NCBI RefSeq assembly: GCF_000527155.1
Contig: NZ_AZUQ01000001.1
Coordinates: forward strand, 2,167,615-2,231,614
DNA length: 64,000 nucleotides
Source of the DNA: Haloglycomyces albus DSM 45210
GTDB lineage: Bacteria; Actinomycetota; Actinomycetes; Mycobacteriales; Micromonosporaceae
Direction of reading: 5' to 3'
The position numbers and the translations under genes are program-made. Below are positions 9,439 through 18,395 of the stretch, in pieces (positions within the stretch are counted from its first letter, which is position 1; every line of letters begins with the position of its first letter). The notes below the pieces were generated by a model, which ran no database searches, was not told where the DNA came from, and saw only the letters and a program-made list of their open reading frames with translations.

Positions 9439-10239
9439 ATGCCGCTGACCCCGGCTGACGTTCACAACGTCGCATTTAAGAAACCCATGCTTGGCAAGCG
9501 AGGCTACGACGAAGACGAAGTCGACGGCTTTCTCGACGAGGTGGAACGGGAACTCGTTCGCCTCAACGAGGAGAACTCCGACCTGCGGTCGCAGATCGAG
9601 AGTCTGCGCGCCGGCGCCCCTCCCGGGGCGGCCGACAACGCGGAACTGGCCGCGGCGCTCGAGCGTGTACAGCGTGAAAAGAGCATGCTGGAACAAGAGC
9701 TTGCCGACTTGGAGATGCAGCTGAAGGAGAATTCTCAGCAGCTGCAGGCTCTCCAGCAACAGCAGCAGCAACCGAGCGCTCAAGTCGCCGCCGCTGCCGC
9801 CGCTCAGGGAGATGGAAGTAACCCCGGTGGCGAGCAGGAAGCTCTCCATTTGCTCATGATGGCTCAGCGTACGGCCGACGAGCACGTGGAGGAGGCCGAA
9901 CGCAAGGTGGAAAGCCTGCTCGGTGACGCTCGTTCCGAGGCTGAGGACCTTGTGGCACAAGCGAAGGATCGCGCCGCACACCTCGAAGCCGACGCTCAGC
10001 AGCGTCACGAGGACGCCATGTCGTCTCTGGAGACGAAGCGCTCGTCCTTGCTGAAACACATCGAAGAGCTGAAGACCTTCGAGCGCGACTACCGCACCAG
10101 ATTGAAGATGTATCTGGAGAGTCAGCTGCGCGATCTGAACGGCCAAGCGGAAACCGATGTGGAAGAGATCGAAGCGGAGGCGAAGGAAAAGGAGACCACT
10201 CGCAGCCGCAAGGCGAATTACAACTCGCTTCCCCTCTAA
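9439..10239 (+). CDS. wag31: DivIVA / Wag31 polar growth scaffold
   Basis: 266 residues. It opens with the conserved DivIVA lipid-binding region [38 protein letters not shown], then coiled coil ([18 protein letters not shown]). A Gln/Ala-rich linker (about residues 95-135) leads to a second coiled coil ([28 protein letters not shown]). In actinobacteria this protein marks the cell poles and directs tip growth by recruiting peptidoglycan enzymes. The strong AAGGAG ribosome site and an own upstream region suggest high, independent expression. Confidence 0.96.
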   Translation: MPLTPADVHNVAFKKPMLGKRGYDEDEVDGFLDEVERELVRLNEENSDLRSQIESLRAGAPPGAADNAELAAALERVQREKSMLEQELADLEMQLKENSQQLQALQQQQQQPSAQVAAAAAAQGDGSNPGGEQEALHLLMMAQRTADEHVEEAERKVESLLGDARSEAEDLVAQAKDRAAHLEADAQQRHEDAMSSLETKRSSLLKHIEELKTFERDYRTRLKMYLESQLRDLNGQAETDVEEIEAEAKEKETTRSRKANYNSLPL

Positions 10240-10724
10240 AACATGACGACTCCAAAAACGTGAGTGAACACCCACGAAAGCTGACTGAACAGGTGGGATG
10301 TATGACGGCGTAGTGGTCTAAGTATGGGCGGACGATTCGCAGGGGAGAATCAGACGAATCAATACTTAGACCTGACTACCTGTGCCAACCGGACTGTGTT
10401 CTGGTTAGGCGCACGTATTGAGATCCACTGCGCTGAGGCGACGACTGTCGCACACGGCAGCGGACGCGATGATCAATGACCATCACTCTCCGATGATATA
10501 GCGAATACATGCGGTAATAAGGTGACGATGGGTCCGATCAATTTTCTTGTCTTGAACCATAACCTGAACCGGTATCGTCTCGTTAATTCAGTTATGCAGG
10601 GATCGAAACGAGAATCGAACCGGTGCTTTTAAGGCACAGTTGGACGGCACGGAAACGGCCAGCGATGTCTCCATGATCCCTATACCACCCACATCACATT
10701 ATTGAAGCTTGGGAAGGCATAGCG
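10240..10724. other. Gene-free stretch after wag31
   Basis: About 485 nt without a believable ORF. On the minus strand around 10600-10680 there is an 82-nt tRNA-like stretch (T-loop GGTTCGATTC) whose acceptor and T-stem do not pair well; I do not call it a tRNA. A purine-rich ribosome site (GGGAAGGCAT) for the next gene lies at the right end. Confidence 0.5.
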
Positions 10725-11339
10725 ATGATCATCGGTAGTCTGGGCGTGCTAGTAGCCTCCGCGATACTCCTCATAACCGGCGTCGTCATCGGAAACGACC
10801 AACTCTTGACCGCCTCGATCGTGGCCTCGATCGTTTCGGCGCTCTTTCTCTACGTCGGTGCCGCCTCAATACAGCGCGAACAGCCTTATCGGCGTCCGTA
10901 CTATTCACAGGATCCCGATGAGACCGCGGAGTTCTCCCGCATCATTCCCGATACTCCCACCAATGAGATTCCCGCCGTTCGGCAAGAACGCTTCGAGTCC
11001 ACGGAATACCGTATCGACCGTGGCGATCCGAATATACCTGCCCAGGCCTCTCAGCAGGACGAACCGTCGGATTCAATAAAAGAGGAACTCGACGGTGAGC
11101 CCAGCGAACAGAAACTCAGCCATGTGGAGAAAGCACAGCTCATGCGCCTTACCGCTGAGGTAGTGGTTATTGACGGGCGACCGCGTTTCCACCATTCCGG
11201 CTGCGTCCATTTGGTAGGCCGTGAAACCGAATCCCTGCCGGTGGCCGAAGCGATGACTCTAGGATTCGGCCCATGTGCGCTATGCGAACCCACTTCTTGG
11301 TTGGTGCGTGACCGCTCAACCTTTGTTGGTAGTGGGTGA
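10725..11339 (+). CDS. Membrane protein with C-terminal Cys/His motif; C-terminus element-encoded
   Basis: 204 residues. Two N-terminal membrane spans (IIGSLGVLVASAILLITGVVIG and LLTASIVASIVSALFLYVGAA) are followed by a charged linker and a conserved C-terminal block from about residue 140: VIDGRPRFHHSGCVHL, LPVAEAMTLGFGPCALCEP. The HxxGC and CxxC pattern resembles a metal-binding fold found in actinobacterial proteins next to wag31. The final residues (roughly SWLVRDRSTFVGSG) are encoded by the left inverted repeat of the adjacent insertion, so the native C-terminus has probably been replaced. Function unknown. Confidence 0.8.
   Translation: MIIGSLGVLVASAILLITGVVIGNDQLLTASIVASIVSALFLYVGAASIQREQPYRRPYYSQDPDETAEFSRIIPDTPTNEIPAVRQERFESTEYRIDRGDPNIPAQASQQDEPSDSIKEELDGEPSEQKLSHVEKAQLMRLTAEVVVIDGRPRFHHSGCVHLVGRETESLPVAEAMTLGFGPCALCEPTSWLVRDRSTFVGSG
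11297..11320 (+). repeat. Left arm of 24-bp inverted repeat
   Basis: Exact inverse complement of 12541-12564. A degenerate extra copy of its GTGACCGCTCA core lies at 11337-11347. It lies inside the 3' end of the preceding coding region. Confidence 0.9.
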
Positions 11340-11379
11340 CCGCTCAGCTTGCCCCAGGCACTCCATATTTACGCTGTGG

Positions 11380-11620
11380 GGGATTCTCACGACCTGAAGG
11401 TCGCGACGAATCCTCCTCGCGCAAATCTGAAGCACCTGGAACAACCTGAGCTCTTCTCCAGCTCTACCGCCGCTGCACTTGCGCCTGTGGCGCTTCGTTC
11501 GCGGCTCGCCAGTTGGTTTATCCGTGGGAACTGTGCGGTGGTTGAGCTCTTTGGAAAGCACAGGCAGCTCTACCGCTTCTATGCTTCGCTCGAAGCTAGC
11601 CAGTTACGTAGTGGGGTGGG
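11380..11620 (-). ncRNA. Structured left-end sequence, omega-RNA-like, minus orientation
   Basis: Read on the minus strand, this has a GAGCTGGAGAAGAGCTCAG hairpin and a GCGACCTTCAGGTCGT hairpin flanked by GGATTC/GAATCC. The second resembles right-end hairpins of IS200/IS605 elements. A further GAGCT/AGCTC hairpin lies near 11544-11572. It resembles the right-end structure in opposite orientation. Whether it is transcribed is unknown. Confidence 0.4.
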
Positions 11621-12390
11621 CAGTTGTCGTAGATGAATAAGCTCTTTTATCGCTGCACGGCCCTGTGCATGTGCGGCTCGCGAGAATACGGTTCGTGGTG
11701 GGCGGCGATGATCTGGGTTGCACGAAAGTGCGGTTGAACTTCGAGTTCGTCGCCGAGGTGAGGCTGCCGATAGAACACTGTTGCGGCATCAAATGGCGTC
11801 TGTTTCTCGGCGCTTTGTCCGTTCTGTCCACCAATGGCGATACAGGTCGAATTAAGCGATGATTCTCGTCGACTTGTAGTTGGATAATACAAGTGTGCTA
11901 TTGATTACGGCCTCGGATAAAAACCCTCATTATCAGGTGAAACCTCCAGGCGACTTACATATCTGCGATTCGGTGCTTTCTGGAATATATTGACCATCCA
12001 GTATCAGTTGCGTATCCTGTGTCATTAACTGAAATTCCGCGTTTCACCGTGTTCACCTGCGGTGAAGGGAGGCCGGGTGTGCGATGAGCGTTTACGTCCG
12101 TGTGCGCTGTGAACCGATGACCGACGAATGTCGTAGTTGTCGGGATAATAGGCACGTTATTGCGGCACAGTAATCGAATACGGCGTTACTTCCGGTGTCC
12201 AATGACGACGCGGACGACCGGTTGGATCAGTGCAGCCGTGGCGTTACTGATAGTGGCGCCTAACTGGGAATGGATCGAATAAAGGACTGCTCAAAGAGAG
12301 CCACCGGTTCCTTGGAGAAATCCTGTGATTGGACTCTGGAACCCCAGTGCAAAACTAAATATCCGTACAAATGCGGAACAACTTCAGTCG

Positions 12391-12551
12391 AGCCGCCAGC
12401 GCCGAAGGCGTGGTGCGGCGTTTGAGCTGGAGAGGAGCTCAGACGCTGCATAGTGCGTCGAATAGTGGGATTCTCAGGTTCCCTGCGTACTTCAGTACGC
12501 GGGGTTCTGAGAAGGCCGCTAGGCGACGTGCTGTGCAGTGGTTGAGCGGTC
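12391..12551 (+). ncRNA. Structured right-end sequence, omega-RNA-like
   Basis: Successive hairpins: GTTTGAGCT pairs with AGCTCAGAC (about 12419-12444), and a long stem CTCAG..CCCTGCGTAC pairs with GTACGCGGGG..CTGAG with loop TTCA (about 12475-12513). It ends in TGAGCGGTCAC, shared with the left end. The dense complementary pairing supports an RNA or DNA-hairpin function. Comparison with omega/HEARO RNAs is only by architecture. Confidence 0.45.
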
Positions 12552-12564
12552 ACGCACCAACCAA
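12541..12564 (-). repeat. Right arm of 24-bp inverted repeat
   Basis: Exact reverse complement of 11297-11320. It ends 19 nt before the ATG of the DksA-like gene, so the insertion lies directly against that gene's ribosome site and would have displaced any native upstream promoter. Confidence 0.9.
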
Positions 12565-12583
12565 AAAGCCCTCGTGAGGTCCG

Positions 12584-13174
12584 ATGACTGACGAAAAGAA
12601 GTCGGCTAAGAAGTCGGCGAAGAAAACCGCGAAGCGGGCGGCTAAGAAGACCGCCGCTAAGAAGGCTACGACCGTGGCCAAGAAGACCGCTGTGAAGAAA
12701 GGCACGTCAAAGAAGGCGGTGAAGAAGGCGACACGTAAGTCGACGCCATCCGCTTCTGAGGCCGCCTCTGTGGCGGAGGCGCCGAAGACAGCGGAGCCGA
12801 CCGGTCCGCGTCGCAGTGAGAGTGAGACGCGGGAACTGCGTGAAGCGCTCACTGAACGCCTGGAGGAACTGGAGGCGGAACGAGAGACGCACATTGCCGA
12901 CATGGCCGCTGCGCAGCGTGAACGCCTGGCTGATTCCGCTGGAGACGATCAGGTGGACGCGGGTTCGAAGACGGTGGAGCACGAACAGGAATTGACGGTG
13001 GTGCGTTCCATCACCGACCGCATCAATCAGATGCACCGGGCGTTGGAACGACTGGAAGTGGGCGATTACGGTATCTGTGAGAAATGCGGGAAACCGATAC
13101 CGGCGGCTAGACTTGCAGTGTTCCCGTCCGCGACCTTGTGCGTCGACTGCAAGCAATTGGAGGAAAGCCGCTGA
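12584..13174 (+). CDS. DksA/TraR-type zinc-finger protein with Lys/Ala-rich N-terminal tail
   Basis: 196 residues. The first ~60 are a basic, histone-like repeat tail of Lys-Lys-Ala/Ser units (KKSAKKSAKKTAKRAAKKTAA). A coiled coil follows, then the DksA zinc finger [29 protein letters not shown], with four cysteines in CxxC-17-CxxC spacing. DksA-like proteins enter the RNA polymerase secondary channel; the basic tail suggests DNA or RNA contact. Homologues lie directly upstream of lspA in other actinobacteria. The upstream region has been replaced by the inverted-repeat segment, so its promoter may lie within or beyond that element. Confidence 0.88.
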   Translation: MTDEKKSAKKSAKKTAKRAAKKTAAKKATTVAKKTAVKKGTSKKAVKKATRKSTPSASEAASVAEAPKTAEPTGPRRSESETRELREALTERLEELEAERETHIADMAAAQRERLADSAGDDQVDAGSKTVEHEQELTVVRSITDRINQMHRALERLEVGDYGICEKCGKPIPAARLAVFPSATLCVDCKQLEESR

Positions 13175-13797
13175 GTACCGCATCGTCTTCCGGTAGCACC
13201 CCTACCGAATCGAACCTGGACGCCTCAACTCGTTCAGGGCGACTTTATGTCTGGTTCATCGTGGTTGGCGCGGTAGCGATCGCCGCCGACGTGGTGACCA
13301 AATGGCTGGCGGCCGAGTTTCTCCAAGGAGGCGAGTCGGTTCGCCTTCCCACCGGGGCGGTGTACCTGAGTTACACGACGAATCCCGGGGCCGCGTTCAA
13401 TCTGGCCAGTGATTACACCTGGTTGCTGGCCTTGATCGCTCTGGCCGTCATTGTTTTTCTCCTGGTCATCGCGCGTAAGATCCGGACTAAGACGTGGGCT
13501 GTCACCCTCGGTCTACTGTTGGGCGGCGCGACGGGGAATTTCATCGATCGAGTTTTTCGCGAGCCGGGTTTTCTGCACGGCGAAGTGGTCGATTTCATCA
13601 GCCTTTTCGCTCCGAACGGCCAGGTCTGGCCGATATTCAACCTGGCAGACAGCTCACTTGTCGTAGGCGTTACTCTGGTGGTTCTACTAGAATTCACCGG
13701 TAGATCATTTTCCCCCCTTCCCGACGAAGAGGATTCCCGGTCGGATGGGAAAACGACCTCGAACAGTGTCGACAAGCAATCCAAGGAGGCCGAGTAG
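13138..13797 (+). CDS. lspA: Prolipoprotein signal peptidase (signal peptidase II)
   Basis: Inner-membrane aspartyl protease that removes lipoprotein signal peptides. Four membrane spans are visible. Family motifs: [44 protein letters not shown] (first catalytic Asp) and [12 protein letters not shown] (second catalytic Asp). The start is uncertain: GTG at 13138 lies inside the previous gene, while a strong GGAGGA at 13159 would suit a rare CTG start at 13171 overlapping the upstream stop. A 30-residue Ser/Thr tail precedes the first span and a hydrophilic tail follows the last. Confidence 0.95.
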   Translation: MRRLQAIGGKPLSTASSSGSTPTESNLDASTRSGRLYVWFIVVGAVAIAADVVTKWLAAEFLQGGESVRLPTGAVYLSYTTNPGAAFNLASDYTWLLALIALAVIVFLLVIARKIRTKTWAVTLGLLLGGATGNFIDRVFREPGFLHGEVVDFISLFAPNGQVWPIFNLADSSLVVGVTLVVLLEFTGRSFSPLPDEEDSRSDGKTTSNSVDKQSKEAE

Positions 13798-14732
13798 TGT
13801 CACGCCAGTCGCGTTCGTTGCCGATTCCCGAAGGTTGTGAAGGGCAGCGGATCGACCAGGTGGTGAGCAAAATGCTCGGTCTTTCCCGCGCTGCCGTCGC
13901 CGAGCTCGTCTCCAACGGCGAGGTGAGCCTTGACGGGGCGGCAGTGCCGTCCAAATCCACCCGAGTCGTCTCCGGTACGTGGCTTGAGGTGCTGCTACCT
14001 CCGCCGCCGGAGGACATTACCCGAGCCAAGGCCGAACCGGTGGAGAACATGGATGTCATCTTCTCCGACGATGACATCGTTGTGGTCAACAAACCGGTGG
14101 GAGTGGCCGCCCATCCGTCGGTCGGTTGGAGTGGTCCCACCGTCACCGGTGGTTTGAAGGCCGCCGGGCATCGGCTGAGCGTGTACGGACCCGATGAGCG
14201 AGAAGGTATCGTGCATCGCCTCGACGTCGGCACCTCGGGAGCCATGGTGGTGGCCAAAAGCGAGCGGGCCTACTCCGCCTTGAAGCGGGCGTTTAAGAAC
14301 CGCGAGGTCAGCAAGCGCTATCACGCCATCGCTCAGGGGCATCTGGACCCGTTCAGTGGAACGATAGACGCGCCCATCGGTCGGCATCCGCGGCACGATT
14401 GGCGGTTCGCGGTCATGCAGGACGGAAAACGGTCGGTGACCCATTACGACACCCTTGAGGTGTTTCCGGGAGCGACATTGCTGGACGTGGGTCTGGAAAC
14501 CGGTCGTACCCACCAGATTCGGGTGCATTTTTCCGCTCTGGGGCATCCTTTGCTGGGTGACCCTCTATACGGTTCCGACCCGGTCATGGCCGAGAAGTAC
14601 GGTCTCATCCGTCAGTGGCTGCACGCCTATGAACTGTCGTTCGTTCACCCGGGCCGTAACAAAGAGGTCACTTTCACCAGCGATTATCCGGAGGATCTAG
14701 AAAAGGCGCTTCTCCAGCTACGTGGCTACTGA
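13797..14732 (+). CDS. rluD: RluD-family 23S rRNA pseudouridine synthase
   Basis: 311 residues from GTG, overlapping the lspA stop by 1 nt, with an AAGGAGG ribosome site. An N-terminal S4-like RNA-binding domain ([33 protein letters not shown]) precedes the catalytic domain. Its motif [19 protein letters not shown] carries the catalytic Asp of the RluA family; [25 protein letters not shown] follows. The lspA-rluD pairing is conserved in actinobacteria. The rRNA target cannot be fixed from sequence alone, but RluD is the usual assignment for this locus. Confidence 0.95.
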   Translation: MSRQSRSLPIPEGCEGQRIDQVVSKMLGLSRAAVAELVSNGEVSLDGAAVPSKSTRVVSGTWLEVLLPPPPEDITRAKAEPVENMDVIFSDDDIVVVNKPVGVAAHPSVGWSGPTVTGGLKAAGHRLSVYGPDEREGIVHRLDVGTSGAMVVAKSERAYSALKRAFKNREVSKRYHAIAQGHLDPFSGTIDAPIGRHPRHDWRFAVMQDGKRSVTHYDTLEVFPGATLLDVGLETGRTHQIRVHFSALGHPLLGDPLYGSDPVMAEKYGLIRQWLHAYELSFVHPGRNKEVTFTSDYPEDLEKALLQLRGY

Positions 14733-14836
14733 TTGGAGATTCCAGCGGCGCAGACCTCCGGATTTGTCCGTGGGGTTAGCCGCTCACAATGGTGCGCGGT
14801 TGAATACGTGAGCCCGATGCAAGCCGCCCGTGCAAT

Positions 14837-15023
14837 ATCAGTAAACTGTATCCGGGCAACTGCGATAGCCAAGCAACCGCCTACGCCGCAGGGCTTGCGG
14901 TGTCAGCCTGTGGAGACCTCGCCGCCGGGCGGTCGACGAATCAGGAACCAGTGGCCCCCGTGAGGGGACCATGCCAACCGTCGGGTTGGAATCCCCCGGA
15001 TTTATCCGTGGGGAGGAGGTCAA
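14837..15023 (+). pseudogene. Decayed tnpB 3' end with IS200/IS605-type right end
   Basis: In frame from 14837 the sequence reads GNCDSQATAYAAGLAVSACGD, then NQEPV, which resembles the degenerate C-terminus of TnpB proteins (zinc-ribbon tail NAAxNIxAAGLAVSACGD). It ends in the typical right-end hairpin at 14986-15023: GGAATCCCCCGGATTTATCC, then GTGGGGAGGAGGTCAA. A partial second copy of the hairpin core, CCGGATTTGTCCGTGGGG, lies at 14757-14774. The transposase body, catalytic residues and left end are gone. In intact elements such a right end forms the omega (guide) RNA of the TnpB nuclease. Confidence 0.7.
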
Positions 15024-15585
15024 TTGCGGTCGCCTCGAGGACGCGGGGAGTCGTCACCGGCTTCGGCGGCACCGTTGCCGAAGCCAAGGTGCGCTGCCAG
15101 ATCCCCACGTCCCACCATCGTCCGTTCTTGAATCCGTTATCGGCCAGCTTGCCGATCAAGGTGAAGCCGGTTTTGCGGTGGAGGGCCTCGCTGCCGGGAT
15201 TGGGGCTTGTGATCTTGGCGATGGCGGTGGTAAAGCCTTGGTAGGTGAGTTCGTCCAGCAGTGTTTGATACAGGCGGGTTCCCACGCCTTGTCCGGCGGC
15301 TTCGGCGGCGAGATAGATCGTTGTCTCGGTCGACCAGGCGTAGGCCTCTCTCGCGTTCCAGGAAGCCGCGTAGGCGTATCCGAGTATTCGCGGGCCCTGT
15401 TGGGCGATCAACCAGGGATACTGTGCGGACCCTTGAGCGAGAAGCTTGGACCATTCCTCGGGCTCGTACAGCTGGAGGCGGAGATTGGCTCCGGAATTGA
15501 GGACGTAGTGATTGGCAATGCGGGTGATCGCATCCACGTCGTCCTCATGCGCTGATCGAATGACGGTTTTCTCGGACTGGCTCAT
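14941..15585 (-). CDS. GNAT acetyltransferase, phosphinothricin-acetyltransferase-like
   Basis: About 214 residues from the Met of MSQSEKTVIRSAHEDDVDAI at 15585; a longer reading upstream is unsupported. The GNAT fold is clear: an N-terminal IRSAHEDDVDAITRIANHYVLNSGAN strand-helix, YAWSTETTIYLAAEAAGQGVGTRLYQTLLDEL (acetyl-CoA loop QGVGTRL), and LHRKTGFTLIGKLADNGFKNGRWWDVGIWQR, typical of the Pat/Bar/MddA-like group that N-acetylates small amino-acid analogues. The substrate here is unknown. The last ~28 residues are read antisense through the decayed IS200/IS605 right end, so the C-terminal tail is acquired. It lies downstream of the hut operon but beyond a terminator. Confidence 0.85.
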   Translation of the reverse strand: MSQSEKTVIRSAHEDDVDAITRIANHYVLNSGANLRLQLYEPEEWSKLLAQGSAQYPWLIAQQGPRILGYAYAASWNAREAYAWSTETTIYLAAEAAGQGVGTRLYQTLLDELTYQGFTTAIAKITSPNPGSEALHRKTGFTLIGKLADNGFKNGRWWDVGIWQRTLASATVPPKPVTTPRVLEATAIDLLPTDKSGGFQPDGWHGPLTGATGS

Positions 15586-15654
15586 TGGGGAGATGGTAGC
15601 GCTCGGCGATTTCAGTCGTATTACAAATCGTTTACCGCATAATGCCAAACGAAG

Positions 15655-15689
15655 GGCCCGTGAGACGGTCGTAGTGACTCTCACGGGCC
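15655..15689 (-). terminator. Terminator hairpin at the end of the hut operon
   Basis: A perfect 11-bp stem (GGCCCGTGAGA with TCTCACGGGCC) with a 13-nt loop, 10 nt beyond the hutH stop. On the minus strand it is followed by TTCGTTTGG, a modest T-rich run. It separates hut from the GNAT gene. Confidence 0.75.
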
Positions 15690-15698
15690 TATCGCGTC

Positions 15699-17231
15699 CT
15701 AGTGCAGTTCACCGACCTTGGCGGCGATGTCGTCTATAAAACGGCGATCGGAGAGACGCTCGGCCACGGCTTCGATGATCGGAGCGGTGAACAGGTCGTC
15801 TCCCGGTTGCCCGGCGATCTCTTCAATGATGTCGATCGCGATGTGTCCCGATGGAGAAGGAGTCAGCGGCGCGCGCAGTTGCAGTCCGCGCGAAGCGCTC
15901 AGGAACTCCACGGCCAGCAGGTTGGCCAGGTTCGTGACGACGGTCCGCAGCTTATAGCCGGCCGACCAACCCATGGACACGTGGTCCTCCTGCATCCCGG
16001 AGGTGGGGATGCTGTCTACCGAAGCGGGGTTGGCGAGGCGACGGTTCTCCGCTACGATCCCGGCCGCGGTGTATTGGGCGATCATGAGGCCCGAGTTCAC
16101 CCCGGGCTCCGGAGTGAGGAACGCGGGGAGCTCACGGTTGCGGGTGGCGTCGAGGAGACGGTCCACGCGGCGTTCGGCGATGGATCCCATGTCCGTGGCG
16201 GCGATCGCGAGGAAATCGAGGGCGTAGGCGAGAGGCGCACCGTGGAAGTTACCGGTGGACTCGACGCGTCCGTCCCGCAGCACCACCGGGTTATCCACGA
16301 TGGATTCCAGTTCGTGGAGGCTGACCTGGCGGGCATAGTCGACGACGTCGCGAGCCGCTCCTGACACTTGTGGGGCGCAACGCATGGAATACGCGTCCTG
16401 TACCGCGTGCTCGAAGTCGTCGCGGTGTGAATCCATGATGGCCGAATGCTGGAGCAGCTTGTACAGGTTGGCCGCGCTCTTGCCCTGGCCCGGTTGTGGG
16501 CGTATGGCATGCAATTCGGGTGCGAAGGGGCGGTCGGTACCGAGCATGGCCTCGATCGAGAGCGCGGCGGTGACGTCGGCGACGGTGCTGAAGTGATTGA
16601 GGTCGTCGACCGCGAGGATGAGCATGGCCAACATGCCGTCCGTGCCGTTGATGAGGGCGATTCCCTCTTTGGCCGACAGCTCGACCGGCTCGATTCCGGC
16701 CTCGGCCAAGGCGGCTGCCGCGTCGACACGCTTCCCGTCGTGGTTGATCCATCCTTCACCCATCGCGACCATGGCGCAGTGTGCCAATGGAGCGAGGTCG
16801 CCCGAGGCTCCGAGAGATCCGTGACGGGGAACCCAGGGAACGATTCCGGAGTTGAGGAGGTCGGCCAGTTGTTGGGCGATGACGGGACGTACACCCGAGT
16901 AACCTTTGGCCAGAGAACGAATGCGGAGCAGGATCATGGCCCGCACGACCTCGGCGTCCATGGGGTCGTCGACACCTGCCGCATGGGAGCGCACCAGAGA
17001 TTTCTGCATCCGCGCCCGGTCGGACTCTCCGATGAGCGTGTTGGCGAGCGCCCCAAAACCGGTGGAGACGCCGTAGACGGGTTTGCCCTGCTGTTCGATG
17101 TCGTCGATGATGGTGCGCGATTGGCGCATCTTGTCGAGGGCGGATTCCGACAGTTCGACGTTGTGCCCGTGGCGGGCGACGGCAATGACGTCGGCGAGGG
17201 TGGGGCCCTCAGGAGTAATGGTGATGGTCAT
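15699..17231 (-). CDS. hutH: Histidine ammonia-lyase
   Basis: 510 residues from [20 protein letters not shown] at 17231. It converts L-histidine to trans-urocanate and ammonia, the first step of histidine breakdown. The Ala-Ser-Gly triad that cyclises into the MIO electrophile is at residues 142-144 ([14 protein letters not shown]). The start overlaps the hutI stop by 4 nt. It is the last gene of the operon even though it acts first. A longer upstream reading in the same frame overlaps hutI and is not real. Confidence 0.97.
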   Translation of the reverse strand: MTITITPEGPTLADVIAVARHGHNVELSESALDKMRQSRTIIDDIEQQGKPVYGVSTGFGALANTLIGESDRARMQKSLVRSHAAGVDDPMDAEVVRAMILLRIRSLAKGYSGVRPVIAQQLADLLNSGIVPWVPRHGSLGASGDLAPLAHCAMVAMGEGWINHDGKRVDAAAALAEAGIEPVELSAKEGIALINGTDGMLAMLILAVDDLNHFSTVADVTAALSIEAMLGTDRPFAPELHAIRPQPGQGKSAANLYKLLQHSAIMDSHRDDFEHAVQDAYSMRCAPQVSGAARDVVDYARQVSLHELESIVDNPVVLRDGRVESTGNFHGAPLAYALDFLAIAATDMGSIAERRVDRLLDATRNRELPAFLTPEPGVNSGLMIAQYTAAGIVAENRRLANPASVDSIPTSGMQEDHVSMGWSAGYKLRTVVTNLANLLAVEFLSASRGLQLRAPLTPSPSGHIAIDIIEEIAGQPGDDLFTAPIIEAVAERLSDRRFIDDIAAKVGELH

Positions 17232-18388
17232 CGGTTGTTCTCCCTGTGAATGATTTGTCCACCTTGGATGACGGTGGACACCAACGGTGTACCCGGCCGG
17301 TAGGCGAGGTGTATATGGCTGTCGGCGTTGAGCACGGTGAAATCGGCACGGCGTCCGACTTGGATGATGCCGATGTCGTCGCGCCGCAGCGCCCGTGCTC
17401 CCCCCGCGGTGGCGGCGGTGACCGCTTCGTGGGGGGTCAGGTGCATCTCGCGGACGGCCAAGGCGATGCAGAAGGCCATCGACGAGGTATAGGACGATCC
17501 GGGGTTGCAGTCGGTGGCCAGGGCGACGGTCGCACCGGCGTCGATCAGGCCCCTGGCGTCCGGGTAAGGGTTGCGGGTGGAGAACTCCGCGCCGGGTAGC
17601 AGGGTGGCGACGGTGTTGGAGTTGGCGAGTGCATCGACGTCGTCGGTGTCGAGGTGGGTGCAGTGGTCGGCGGAGGCGGCGTCGAATTCCACCGCGATCT
17701 GGACCCCGGGGCCGTGACTGAGCTGATTGGCGTGCAGGCGTGGAAGCAGCCCCGCCTTGACCCCGGCTTCCAGCACGTGCCTGGTTTGATCGCCGTTGAA
17801 GGCTCCCTTTTCGCAGAAGACGTCCACCCATTTGGCTTGAGGTGCGCACACGCTGAGCATCGATCCGGCGACTTCGTGCGTGTAGTCGTCGGAGTCGCGA
17901 CCGCTGGGGACGGTGTGGGCACCGAGGAAGGTGACCTCACCGGTGTGCCGGGCGGCGATGGACAGCTGTTTGAGCTCGGTTTCGGGATTCAATCCGTAAC
18001 CTGATTTGATTTCCACCGTGGTTGTACCGGTACGAGTCATTTCCCCGACGATGCGCTGGGCGGTCCGTTCCAGTTCGCTCTCCGTGGCGTCGTTCACGTC
18101 GGCGACCGTGGTGCGAATGCCGCCGCCGGTATAGGGCTGCCCGGCCATGCGGGCGGCGAATTCGGCGGCGCGGTCGTGACGGAAGACGATGTGGGAATGT
18201 GAGTCCACGAATCCCGGGAGCATTGCCTTGCCGCCCAGGTCGTAGCGGATATCGGCGGCCGGTGCCTCGCTGGAGGGGCCGATCCATTCGATACGGTCGC
18301 CATCGGTGACGACCGCGGCGTCGGTCAGTATCCCGGTCTGCGGGTCGGCGGTGAACAGTTCCCCGATATTGTCAAAGATTTGGCTCAT
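17228..18388 (-). CDS. hutI: Imidazolonepropionase
   Basis: 386 residues. It hydrolyses 4-imidazolone-5-propionate to N-formimidoyl-L-glutamate (third hut step). Amidohydrolase signatures: [19 protein letters not shown] (HxH metal ligands), [33 protein letters not shown] and [10 protein letters not shown]. Start at ATG 18388 ([15 protein letters not shown]), 7 nt after hutF ends, so translation is coupled. A longer frame extending upstream overlaps hutF and is rejected. Confidence 0.96.
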   Translation of the reverse strand: MSQIFDNIGELFTADPQTGILTDAAVVTDGDRIEWIGPSSEAPAADIRYDLGGKAMLPGFVDSHSHIVFRHDRAAEFAARMAGQPYTGGGIRTTVADVNDATESELERTAQRIVGEMTRTGTTTVEIKSGYGLNPETELKQLSIAARHTGEVTFLGAHTVPSGRDSDDYTHEVAGSMLSVCAPQAKWVDVFCEKGAFNGDQTRHVLEAGVKAGLLPRLHANQLSHGPGVQIAVEFDAASADHCTHLDTDDVDALANSNTVATLLPGAEFSTRNPYPDARGLIDAGATVALATDCNPGSSYTSSMAFCIALAVREMHLTPHEAVTAATAGGARALRRDDIGIIQVGRRADFTVLNADSHIHLAYRPGTPLVSTVIQGGQIIHRENNR

Positions 18389-18395
18389 AGTGTCT

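Larger units (their letters stand above)
11297..12564. mobile_element. 1.27-kb gene-free segment bounded by perfect 24-bp inverted repeats
   Basis: Positions 11297-11320 (beginning TTGGTTGGTGCGTGACC) recur as an exact reverse complement at 12541-12564. Just inside each end are related structured sequences: GAGCCGC, a GC hairpin, then GAGCTGGAGA(A/G)GAGCTCAG, a long hairpin and TGAGCGGTCAC, all in inverted orientation. No ORF in the interior looks real. This fits a non-autonomous or decayed mobile element. The hairpins recall omega-RNA ends of IS200/IS605-type elements, one of which is decayed at about 15 kb, but no transposase or nuclease is present here. Confidence 0.7.

Noticed and set aside
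9240-9458. 72-codon ORF upstream of wag31
   Set aside because: Overlaps the wag31 start and its ribosome site, no ribosome site of its own, no conserved features.
10600-10682. tRNA-like sequence on the minus strand (T-loop GGTTCGATTC and an 82-nt span between GGGATC and GATCCC)
   Set aside because: The T-stem and lower acceptor stem have mismatches, no D-arm or anticodon arm fits the spacing, and there is no CCA end. At best a decayed tRNA.
15699-17849. Extended hutH frame beginning inside hutI
   Set aside because: The N-terminal ~200 residues are Arg-rich out-of-frame translation of hutI; the true HutH begins at 17231.
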